Source of the DNA: JBNJEM01 sp051745935
GTDB lineage: Bacteria > Planctomycetota > Planctomycetia > Pirellulales > Pirellulaceae
Direction: 5' to 3'
DNA: 14,690 nt
Assembly: GCA_051745935.1 (NCBI GenBank)
Contig: JBNJEM010000121.1
Location: 1 to 14,690 of the forward strand
Of the stretch, positions 6,188-13,310 are shown one piece after another; position 1 is the first letter of the stretch; every line of letters begins with the position of its first letter. The position numbers and the translations under genes are program-made. The notes beneath the pieces are model-generated. The model was not told the origin of the DNA, made no database searches, and was given only the letters and a program-made list of their open reading frames with translations.

Positions 6188-7804
6188 CTACTCGAGTCTC
6201 TTTCGGAATTCATCGCCGACGGCATTCCATTTTTCCTTCAGCTTCTCCGCGGTCTCCGGGTATTCATCCGAGAGATCATTCTGCTCGCAGCGGTCGTTTT
6301 CGAGGTTGAAGAGCTCCCATTCGCGTTGGGTTCGCCCCTTGCCGGCGACCAGTTTCCAGTCCCCCATGCGGATTGCTTGGTTGCCAGCGTGGCACCACCA
6401 GAGATAATCGTGATTTACCACGCCATCTTTTTCAAACGCTGGAACCAGACTCAGCCCCGGCTGTTCGTTCGCGCTGTCGCAACCCGCGAGCTCGAGCACC
6501 GTGGGAACAATATCGACGAAATGGGTGGGATCATGGCGGAGTTCACCCTGGTCGTTTATTCCTTTGGGCCAGTGGACGATCAGGGGTGACGCTATTCCAC
6601 CCTCGTGAGTCCAGTGTTTGTGCAGCCGGAACGGCGTGTTCGCCGCCGTTGACCAACCCGGCCCCAGGCAGGCATATGAACCGGCGGAGCCCAGCGGGGC
6701 ATCCTTGTCATGCTTGTCGCCCCTGTTTATTTGCTCGGCACTGGCGCCATTGTCCGAAGCGACCAGTATGAGTGTATTCTCGTATTCCCCCATTTTTTTC
6801 AATTGTTCGATCAAACGGCCTATTTCCATATCCATCCTGGTTATCATGGCCGCGTGAATAGCCATCTTCTTCGCCTGGAATTTCTTCTCCTCCTCACTCA
6901 GCGTTTCCCACGGAACGGCACGGTTCACCGCCCCCTCTCCGTATATTTTCTCGAGTTGTTTGGCGTCGAGATTCCAGCCCGGAATCGTTTCAGTTTCCAA
7001 TTCGGAGAGCTCACAATCGACCAACCCCATTTTCCGCATCCGTTTCAGACGGCTTTCCCTGACAACGTCCCAGCCGGCCTGGTATCGCCCGCGATACCGG
7101 TCGATGTCTTTCTGCATCGCGTGCAGCGGAAAATGGGGGCAATAGAACGCCACGTACTGGAAGAATGGCTTCTTCGCATGTTCTTCCTCGTGGAGCTTCA
7201 TGCAGGCAATGGCATGGTCCGCGATAGCAATGGTGGAGTAATAGGGTTCACCCTCTTTGACGGGTGCCGAGTATTTGCCTTCTTTCCAAGGCTTGGAATC
7301 AAAGAAACGGTCCCAGTCGCATCCGTGTTTATGCCGGCCCCATGACCGGTGGAATCCACCCTCTTCGGGGCTTCCGTCGATGTGCCACTTGCCGGAATGA
7401 TAGGCGCGGTAGGCTCGTGGAGCCAGCATCTCGGGCAGAAGCGGCGCCCAGGCGGGGCGCTGTCCCGTTTGGATGCCGGGCATGGCATCACGCCGTATCT
7501 GTTGGGCGTAGTAGCCGGTGAGGATGCAGGCACGCGACGGCCAGCAGCGGCCCGTGGAATAGTGCTGGGTAAACCGCAACCCGTGGTCAGCGAGTTCGTC
7601 GAGGTTGGGCGTTTCGATTTCGCCGCCGTAGCAGCCGAGATCGGAATAGCCCATGTCGTCGGCCATTATGAGAAGAACATTCGGTGTGCTCTTGTTCCCC
7701 CCGGCACCCTTTGCAAGCGAATCGCTATGAGACAGCAAACAAACCACGAAACTCAAAGCCGCAACAAGAAAGAAAGAGCGTCTTGTGACACAGTTTGTAC
7801 TCAT
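6188..7804 (-). CDS. Sulfatase (formylglycine-dependent arylsulfatase family, S1)
   Basis: A 538-residue exported sulfatase that hydrolyses sulfate esters, probably on a polysaccharide or its fragments. An N-terminal signal region (RRSFFLVAALSFVVCLLSHS) precedes the catalytic domain. Active-site elements: metal ligands in ADDMGYSDLG (D49, D50), the modification motif C87-W-P-S-R that formylglycine-generating enzyme converts, SGKWH (K139, H141), PHFPLH (H224), and VASDNGA (D351, N352). The C-terminal subdomain ends with MGDWKLVAGKGRTQREWELFNLENDRCEQNDL. Length and motifs are canonical. The ATG at 7804 has AGAGAGGG about 9 nt upstream and starts directly at the signal peptide. The KDG kinase gene ends 72 nt upstream on the same strand, so the two are probably cotranscribed. 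Confidence 0.95.
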   Translation of the reverse strand: MSTNCVTRRSFFLVAALSFVVCLLSHSDSLAKGAGGNKSTPNVLLIMADDMGYSDLGCYGGEIETPNLDELADHGLRFTQHYSTGRCWPSRACILTGYYAQQIRRDAMPGIQTGQRPAWAPLLPEMLAPRAYRAYHSGKWHIDGSPEEGGFHRSWGRHKHGCDWDRFFDSKPWKEGKYSAPVKEGEPYYSTIAIADHAIACMKLHEEEHAKKPFFQYVAFYCPHFPLHAMQKDIDRYRGRYQAGWDVVRESRLKRMRKMGLVDCELSELETETIPGWNLDAKQLEKIYGEGAVNRAVPWETLSEEEKKFQAKKMAIHAAMITRMDMEIGRLIEQLKKMGEYENTLILVASDNGASAEQINRGDKHDKDAPLGSAGSYACLGPGWSTAANTPFRLHKHWTHEGGIASPLIVHWPKGINDQGELRHDPTHFVDIVPTVLELAGCDSANEQPGLSLVPAFEKDGVVNHDYLWWCHAGNQAIRMGDWKLVAGKGRTQREWELFNLENDRCEQNDLSDEYPETAEKLKEKWNAVGDEFRKRLE

Positions 7805-7876
7805 TAAATCAATCCCTCTCTTGAATTCTTTGGCACATGTGAATAGGTATACATTGAGCCAGTGTAGCTGTTCGCG

Positions 7877-9013
7877 TCACCGGACCACTCTGGAGTTACC
7901 TTCCCAGGTTTTCCAGACTTGTTCCTCGTCGGCGGGCTGAGCATAGTCGGTCAACATCGTGGTGGCCAACGCGCCGCTGGCCCAGCCGAACCGAACCCAG
8001 TTCAAGGGCATCATCTGGCGAAGAACGGCGTATAGCAGTCCTCCGACAAACGCGTCCCCGCCGCCAATGCGGTCCAGCACGCCGATTTCACGTGGTTCTT
8101 CCACGTACCACTGTCCATCGGCCGAGAGGATGGCCCCCCACAAATGACAATTCACACTGATCACCTGGCGCAGCGTGGTCGCGAACGCCGTGGCATTGGG
8201 GAATGTTTCCCGAGCTCGTTCGATCATTTCCTTGAAACTCTCGATCTCGTCCGTGAGCTGCTTTCCGCCCGCTTCCGGCCCTTCGATGCCGAAGCAAAGC
8301 TGGAAGTCTTCTTCATTGCCCACCAGGACATCCGACAAACCGGCAATCTCGGTAAAGATCTGGCATAGTTCTTTCTCGCGTCCCTTCCAGAAGCTTGCCC
8401 GGTGGTTGAGGTCGAAGGACACACGCGTTCCATACTTTTTCGCGGTCCGAGCCAGTTCCAGGCAAAAGGTGCCGGTATCCGGAGAGAGGGCGGCGATCAA
8501 TCCCGACAGGTGAATGATCCGCACGCCTTCCTGACCGAAGACACGATCCAGGTCGAAGTCCTTGACGTTCAGGGTCCGTCCCACTTCACCCGCTCGATCG
8601 TTGAACACGCGGGGGCCCCGCGTCCCGTAGCCGCTGTCGGCCAGGTTGATCTGGTGACGGTATCCCCAGGGCCCACCTTGTTCAACCTCCGGCCCCTCGC
8701 AGTCAATATGACGGCTGGCCAAATCGTCCTTGAGGAACCGGGCAATGGGGCTTCCCTTGACGAACGTGGTCAGTACTTTCACGGGCAAACCCAAATAAGA
8801 GGACACGCTGGCCACGTTGGATTCCGCGCTGGTGGCCTGCAGCATGAGCGGACCGCCCGTGTGCATGGGTTGACCGTGGGCCGGCGTGAGTCGTGTTCCG
8901 ATGCTGGTTGGAACGAGCAAACTATACTTGCAGTCCCGCCGCAGTTCGATGCTGGTATCGGTACGCGCGTCTTCGCGGGGGTTGGCAACGCCTGGTTTTT
9001 CCTGTTCGCTCAT
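7877..9013 (-). CDS. PfkB-family sugar kinase, likely 2-dehydro-3-deoxygluconokinase
   Basis: A 378-residue ribokinase-fold (PfkB) cytoplasmic kinase. The best match I can argue is KDG kinase, which makes 2-keto-3-deoxy-6-phosphogluconate from the KDG released in uronate catabolism. Supporting segments are IHLSGLIAAL, VSFDLNHRASFW (200-209, KDG-kinase-like), VLVGNEEDF, and the PfkB signature DRIGGGDAFVGG with catalytic base D320. The third position of that signature is G where most have A (GAGD), which is tolerated in the family. The first ~30 residues are an unmatched polar extension. ATG at 9013 has AAGGAGT 5 nt upstream. Placed directly before the sulfatase gene, it fits a polysaccharide-use operon. 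Other PfkB substrates are possible. Confidence 0.82.
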   Translation of the reverse strand: MSEQEKPGVANPREDARTDTSIELRRDCKYSLLVPTSIGTRLTPAHGQPMHTGGPLMLQATSAESNVASVSSYLGLPVKVLTTFVKGSPIARFLKDDLASRHIDCEGPEVEQGGPWGYRHQINLADSGYGTRGPRVFNDRAGEVGRTLNVKDFDLDRVFGQEGVRIIHLSGLIAALSPDTGTFCLELARTAKKYGTRVSFDLNHRASFWKGREKELCQIFTEIAGLSDVLVGNEEDFQLCFGIEGPEAGGKQLTDEIESFKEMIERARETFPNATAFATTLRQVISVNCHLWGAILSADGQWYVEEPREIGVLDRIGGGDAFVGGLLYAVLRQMMPLNWVRFGWASGALATTMLTDYAQPADEEQVWKTWEGNSRVVR

Positions 9014-9018
9014 CGGAT

Positions 9019-9025
9019 ACTCCTT
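9019..9025 (-). promoter_or_regulatory. Ribosome binding site of the PfkB kinase gene
   Basis: On the minus strand AAGGAGT ends 5 nt before the ATG at 9013. It is one of the best Shine-Dalgarno matches in the window and supports this start. Confidence 0.65.
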
Positions 9026-9127
9026 GGAAGATCGTGCTGAATTTGATGAATCGGCTGTCCGTTCTTGACGTGACTCGAGGGAAGGCCACGCATTTTCACT
9101 ATTTGCTTCAATGGGTAGTTATAGCAG

Positions 9128-9160
9128 TCGCGGCGGAGAAAGTCATCCGCGACCGGTATA
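9128..9160 (-). repeat. Copy F: 33-nt end fragment of the ~100-nt repeat
   Basis: TCGCGGCGGAGAAAGTCATC through CCGGTATA matches the reverse complement of the left third of copies B and E almost perfectly, then stops. What remains is exactly the TCGCGG/CCGCGA hairpin (9128-9133 with 9147-9152) plus the CCGGTATA end. It lies 20 nt past the GT2 stop and about 100 nt before the sugar kinase start. Confidence 0.8.
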
Positions 9161-9180
9161 TTCTTGAGCGGGCCCTTGGT

Positions 9181-10095
9181 TCAGGGCCAGAACCCATAGC
9201 GAACAATGCAGTAGAAGGCGTTGATGGCATCTCGGAGGCCGATTTTCTTGCCGGCGTCGTAGTCGCGGCTGTCATAGGAAATAGGAACCTCGCGAATCCG
9301 TGCTCCTCGTCGTGCTAGTTTTGCCGTTACCTCTGGCTCGAAACCAAAACGGTTTTGACGGATTTCGAGTTCCGTGAGCATGTCGCCGCGAAATGCCTTG
9401 TAGCAGGTCTCCATGTCGCTGAGGCGAAGGCCGGTTGTCAGATTTGACGCGCGAGTGAGCACACCATTGCCCAGCCGATGAAGCCAGGAGGGATCTTGCC
9501 GCTTTGCTCCTCCAAAGCGAGAGCCGTACACCACGTCGGCCTCGCCGCGAATAATGGGCTCCAGCAACTTTGGAAAGTCCCGTGGGTCGTATTCCAGATC
9601 GGCATCTTGAACAACGACCACATCGCCGCTGGCATTGGCGAATCCCGTCCGTAACGCGGCCCCCTTTCCTTCGTTGCGCGGTTTGTAGATCACTCTGACG
9701 CCGCTGATCCGTTCAAATGATTTCAAGATCTCGCGACTCGCGTCCCGGCTGCAGTCATCAACGAGGATAATCTCCTTCGGTATGGGAACCGCGGCCACTC
9801 GGCCCACGATGGCGCGCAAGGTGGTTTCTTCATTGTAGACCGGAATAACCACCGAGAGTTTGAACCCTGGAGGTAGTTCCCACGGGGGCGGTTCAACGTG
9901 ATAGGCGGGATCCACGTCAAACAGCTGACTCCACTGCTCAAGTTGCTGGAACCTCGCTTCCACACGGCGAATGGTGACATCGGTCCCCGAGCCCGTGGCG
10001 GTGGACTGGTGCTGTTGCGTTGGGCCGGCGACGGGCGGCCGCGCTTGGGTTTCCTTGGTTGAGCAAGCCGATGGTTCAAAAGACGAGGTTGTCAC
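9181..10095 (-). CDS. GT2 glycosyltransferase, dolichyl/polyprenyl-phosphate sugar synthase-like
   Basis: A 304-residue GT-A-fold enzyme that likely moves a sugar from a nucleotide donor to a polyprenyl phosphate at the inner membrane face. Motifs: KLSVVIPVYNEETTLRAI, LVDDCSRDASREIL (D113, D114), NEGKGAALRTGF, the metal-binding DADLEYDPRDF (D164-A-D166), VVYGSRFGG, LSDMETCYKAFR, and GFEPEVTAKLARRG, all as in DPM1-type enzymes. Residues 1-75 are a polar, low-complexity extension. No C-terminal membrane segments are present. The start is GTG at 10095, supported by AAGGA 8 nt upstream. It follows the GT-C-like membrane protein gene by 68 nt on the same strand, a natural donor/acceptor-enzyme pair. 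The sugar cannot be predicted. Confidence 0.9.
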   Translation of the reverse strand: MTTSSFEPSACSTKETQARPPVAGPTQQHQSTATGSGTDVTIRRVEARFQQLEQWSQLFDVDPAYHVEPPPWELPPGFKLSVVIPVYNEETTLRAIVGRVAAVPIPKEIILVDDCSRDASREILKSFERISGVRVIYKPRNEGKGAALRTGFANASGDVVVVQDADLEYDPRDFPKLLEPIIRGEADVVYGSRFGGAKRQDPSWLHRLGNGVLTRASNLTTGLRLSDMETCYKAFRGDMLTELEIRQNRFGFEPEVTAKLARRGARIREVPISYDSRDYDAGKKIGLRDAINAFYCIVRYGFWP

Positions 10096-10103
10096 TTTAG
10101 CGG

Positions 10104-10108
10104 TCCTT
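10104..10108 (-). promoter_or_regulatory. Ribosome binding site supporting the GTG start of the GT2 gene
   Basis: AAGGA on the minus strand ends 8 nt before GTG at 10095. No ATG with a comparable site follows before the conserved domain. Confidence 0.55.
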
Positions 10109-10163
10109 GTGTAGCCTTCATGTTCCGCGGGCGGGAACTGTTTCCCGGCCGGGCGGAAAACAG

Positions 10164-11939
10164 TTAGAAAACGTCGGTGTGGACGAGTTGGATGCGTTGA
10201 CCTTTCGGTGGCGGCAGCGCCGGCCAGGCCACGTATCCTGTTTGTGGTTCGTTACCGATAACGCGATCTTCGACGGGCACATGATCGGGGGATCGCGGGT
10301 TGTCATACTTGTCTCCGCGTCCCCACAGTTGCGCCATTTCATCCTGATAAAGCAATGTCCAGTCCCGTGTCCGTTCCTCCATGATCCGCGCGCTGTAGGT
10401 TTGCGTTCGCCCGATCAGAACCAAGTCGGGGTTTTTATGGTTGAGAATGCGGCCGCCGTTGACAGGAGGCGACTTGGGGTCGCGATAACGCAGTTCCGGC
10501 GGGGCGTCGCCGACCGCGAAGTCGAAATACATGTCAACCAGCTCTTGCGGGTAGCACGTGCGAAAACGCCCGTCGAAGGCTACCTGCAAATGGGGGCGGT
10601 GGTCTGAATCCGCGGCAAACGCGGCAATTGCATACTGCGCCCACCGGAATCGGACTATCAGATTGCCGTCCAGTTCTTGATCCGTGATATACTGAAAGGC
10701 GCTGACGGGATAACGGTCTCGGCGGACAACAATGTGGCGGAACCGTAAGAAGATGCTGATGGAGAGCGTGACGGCCAGAACCGAGACGATGGCAAGCAGC
10801 GAGTATCGCATGCGGGGGGACATGGCAGCCGTATCCGCCTCGGTTGGTTGTTTTCCACGCAACCTGCCCCATAAGGATTCCAGGTGTACTGGCAGCCAGA
10901 ATCCGAACAAAATGGCGAAAAAGGCAATGTGGCGACGATGTTCACACGCTTGCCATAGTGTCAAGCACAGGATGACCAAGTGTGTCACGTCTCGCCGTCG
11001 CCGCGTAAAAACCATCGCGGCCACGAAAGTCGCCACCATGAGCCACCAGGCAGGCCAAACCACGCTGAATAACTTTGGAGGATGCCATTCCACGATCTCC
11101 GGCCGTGCGGCCGTCAACGATCCGATCAACCATTGATGCAGTTCCAGTCCGTAGGGGTTCACCAATGTGGCCAAACCGGTGACGAACAGGACGGCGGTCA
11201 GCAATCGCACGGTGGGCCAGGCCGCGCGGCCGTGAGCCATCAGGGCTTCAAGACATCGCATGCCCAAGTAAGCTGTAAGAATGCAGTAGCCGGCAACGAA
11301 ACCGCCGTGACCATTGGTCCAGACGATAAAAAGGGGCACGAGTAGCCAGAGCCAGCGGAGCTGTTTGCCGTTCGATTCGTTTCCGGGCGCTCGGCGAGGT
11401 TCGTCGGCGCCGCCGCGGAGGAGTGCCGGCCACGGATTGGGCCATGCGGAAAAGCACCAGCAAAGCAACGCGATCAGGAGGGTAAAGAATACATAACTCA
11501 GCAGTTGCGGGCGTACGGTCCAGCAGTACATCTGGTTGCTGGCCACCAGAAGCAAAGCAATGTAGAGTGGAATGAGTGACACGTTGTCTCGGCGGCCCTG
11601 GTAATAGACCAACACCAACAGCGTCAGCGCCATGAGGCTCTTGAAAACCAACAGCGCCGCCGGTCCTACCCGGTCGACCGCGGTGGCCATCAACAACTCG
11701 CTCAAGTTCTCGTGGTTGATCCACGGGTGGTTTTGGGTGGTGTACGAATACGTGGTTGTTCGCGGCAATCCGTCTTGAATGACATCACGGCCGTATTGAA
11801 CGTGTCCCCACAGGTCTGGATCGGCCTGGTGGTGCGACATGGCCAGCACACAGCTCAACAACACCGCCACGCAAAAACCACGCTCCAGCCATTTTGCGGC
11901 GCGATCCTTTGGCGGCGTAAGATAATTGGTGGAAATCAT
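10164..11939 (-). CDS. Multi-pass membrane protein, GT-C glycosyltransferase-like
   Basis: A 591-residue integral membrane protein. After a first membrane span (about 21-34) comes a non-cytoplasmic loop with ADPDLWGHVQYGRD (D40, D42, H46) and NHPWINHENLSEL. An acidic D-x-D-like pair at this position resembles the catalytic loop of GT-C enzymes using polyprenyl-phosphate sugars. About ten hydrophobic segments follow, to SISIFLRFRHIV near residue 400. The C-terminal ~190 residues are soluble, with NLIVRFRWAQY, FDGRFRTCYPQELVD and NPDLVLI. I recognise the protein as a type seen in planctomycetes but not as a characterised enzyme. The GT2 gene immediately downstream supports a sugar-transfer role. 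The ATG at 11939 lacks a strong Shine-Dalgarno match. Function is inferred from topology, motif and neighbour. Confidence 0.75.
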   Translation of the reverse strand: MISTNYLTPPKDRAAKWLERGFCVAVLLSCVLAMSHHQADPDLWGHVQYGRDVIQDGLPRTTTYSYTTQNHPWINHENLSELLMATAVDRVGPAALLVFKSLMALTLLVLVYYQGRRDNVSLIPLYIALLLVASNQMYCWTVRPQLLSYVFFTLLIALLCWCFSAWPNPWPALLRGGADEPRRAPGNESNGKQLRWLWLLVPLFIVWTNGHGGFVAGYCILTAYLGMRCLEALMAHGRAAWPTVRLLTAVLFVTGLATLVNPYGLELHQWLIGSLTAARPEIVEWHPPKLFSVVWPAWWLMVATFVAAMVFTRRRRDVTHLVILCLTLWQACEHRRHIAFFAILFGFWLPVHLESLWGRLRGKQPTEADTAAMSPRMRYSLLAIVSVLAVTLSISIFLRFRHIVVRRDRYPVSAFQYITDQELDGNLIVRFRWAQYAIAAFAADSDHRPHLQVAFDGRFRTCYPQELVDMYFDFAVGDAPPELRYRDPKSPPVNGGRILNHKNPDLVLIGRTQTYSARIMEERTRDWTLLYQDEMAQLWGRGDKYDNPRSPDHVPVEDRVIGNEPQTGYVAWPALPPPKGQRIQLVHTDVF

Positions 11940-12019
11940 GCTATTCGATGTCCGTTCTCTTGCCGGAATGATGCTGCTTGGTCTTCCTCGCTGACAAAAT
12001 ATACCGTCGGAACAGTGTC

Positions 12020-12505
12020 TCAGGTGCGCTCCAGCGAGAATTCCGAGAACACGACGTCCCGAAGCATGGGATCTCCCACCACGCGATTAATCGATGAGAT
12101 CAGCTCGGATTTCAGCCACTTCAGAGACGGGTCATTCAGCTTTTTGAGCTCACACTTCTGCGTGGTTGTTCGTACTTCGGCACGCACTCGCTCGCCATAT
12201 GTCTCCATCCGGCTCTTGAATCGATCCAGCCGATCGTCCGGGACGACGCCGAACAGGTGGAAACGAATGTAGAAAATCGCGGGTTCACGGCGCTGTGTGA
12301 CGGCAAACTTGCCAATCTCCACTTCACTGAAATGCAACGGATCGTGACGGCGCCTATCTTCTTGATAGCGTTCCAACAGGGACCGGGCGTCCACCACCGA
12401 AGCGCGTTCCGAGTCGCCGCACCCGAAAGTGGCGGCCAATATGGCACCGAACAGAAAGATGGGGGTGAAGGTGCCGTACGTCGAGGAACGCAAGTAGGTG
12501 CTCAT
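12020..12505 (-). CDS. Small exported FliL-like protein, possible lipoprotein
   Basis: A 161-residue protein with an N-terminal hydrophobic stretch (FTPIFLFGAILAATFGCG) that could be a signal peptide with lipidated C29, although TFGC is a weak lipobox. The body (VEIGKFAVTQRREPAIFYIRFHLFGVV) and the tail (LKSELISSINRVVGDPMLRDVVFSEFSLE) follow the pattern of FliL-type flagellar basal-body proteins, whose tail usually reads INxxLG...VxxVxFxxFxxQ. No flagellar gene is nearby. The ATG at 12505, preceded by AGGTGA, is chosen over the in-frame ATG at 12661 because the hydrophobic signal then lies at the N-terminus. It is first in the minus-strand run, 80 nt before the GT-C-like gene. The FliL relation is suggestive only. 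Confidence 0.62.
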   Translation of the reverse strand: MSTYLRSSTYGTFTPIFLFGAILAATFGCGDSERASVVDARSLLERYQEDRRRHDPLHFSEVEIGKFAVTQRREPAIFYIRFHLFGVVPDDRLDRFKSRMETYGERVRAEVRTTTQKCELKKLNDPSLKWLKSELISSINRVVGDPMLRDVVFSEFSLERT

Positions 12506-12917
12506 GATTCTTTTCACCTGTACACGGTTCCCCCTGATCCACGGATACATATCCTTTCCGCTGCAATCGTAGCTCATGCCGGCTTGCCATGCGTGCTCCC
12601 GTCGAACAGCATTCTCCCACAAGCAGGCTTCGGGCGTACCGATTTTGACCGTTGTGCGCATCCTGCGTGCCCGGGTATCCGGGGGGACTATTGAACCTGT
12701 CGAGACATGGCCCGCCGACGGCGTCTGCAGCGCCGTAGGACAAGCCTGGTCGTATCAACGGTCCGATGTCGGACAAGAATGCTGGATCCGCTGCTTCTTC
12801 GCGCGGATTCTGCTCGAATGGAACGCGTGTCAGTGGATGGCATGCCCCAACGCCCACGCAAGACCAACTAAAAGCAAAACGCCCAAAATGATGCTGTCAA
12901 CAAGCCAAACATTCGGC
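12506..12917. other. Gap without recognised gene, upstream part of an 800-nt intergenic region
   Basis: Frames here are short, unlike any family I know and without good start sites. The minus-strand extension of the FliL-like frame (to 12661) is not convincing protein. The region would carry the promoter of the minus-strand block, but I see no clear -35/-10 pair. Confidence 0.5.
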
Positions 12918-13152
12918 GTAACCGTTCACAAGCAAAAGACTGATGTCCGCGGACGTTCGCACGTCCGTTACACATATGAGGAAAGGCTTTTCGATGTGCA
13001 AATGCCACGGGCTTGTCCCGTGGTCCGTTACGTTGTTCGCTACCGACGGGCAGGCGTGGTGTGTCTGGCCGGTTTGTAGCGGCAAGCGTGAACCACCACG
13101 GAACAAGCTCGTGGCATTCATGCGGGCCTTGCGTGTCCAGGCTGTGGAGCGG
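12918..13152. repeat. Long composite hairpin repeat, copy 2
   Basis: Same orientation and layout as the 3277-3512 copy. Arms are 13002-13024 and 13095-13117 (complementary with two mismatches in the right arm), each arm a CCACGGG-type mini-hairpin. The upstream hairpin GGACGT-TCGC-ACGTCC is perfect here (about 12951-12966). Substitutions between copies are spread evenly, while the 116-nt core has identical length, so structure seems better kept than sequence in the loops. It lies between the divergent FliL-like gene and second sulfatase. Confidence 0.85.
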
Positions 13153-13290
13153 CCTCCGTGAACGGCTACGATTTGGCTTTCCCCGTAGTTGCGGTATCAA
13201 TCTAACAAGAACATAATGCATCAAATCGCGGCCGATATTGCACCGCTCGTGTTGCGACAGCCGTGACGAGAACGCGAGTTTTTTTCAAAT

Positions 13291-13303
13291 CCTTTGACAA
13301 AGG
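13291..13303 (+). promoter_or_regulatory. Dyad overlapping the Shine-Dalgarno of the second sulfatase
   Basis: CCTTTGACAAAGG is a perfect 6+1+6 palindrome. Its right half supplies AAAGG, the ribosome binding site 7 nt before the ATG at 13311. It could be an operator-like site or chance. Confidence 0.35.
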
Positions 13304-13310
13304 TATTTCG

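Noticed and set aside
6026..6589. Plus-strand frame of 187 codons
   Set aside because: It runs antisense into the C-terminal part of a clear sulfatase gene.
12506..12661. N-terminal extension of the FliL-like gene to the ATG at 12661
   Set aside because: It would bury the hydrophobic signal some 60 residues in; the ATG at 12505 has a ribosome binding site and puts the signal first.
3277..13152. The 9.6-kb segment between the two direct composite repeats as a composite transposon or genomic island
   Set aside because: No transposase or integrase inside, no target duplication identified, and repeats of this kind are scattered; homologous recombination between them is possible but not shown.
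3277..13152. CRISPR array
   Set aside because: Repeats are few, long, not regularly spaced, and no cas genes are present.
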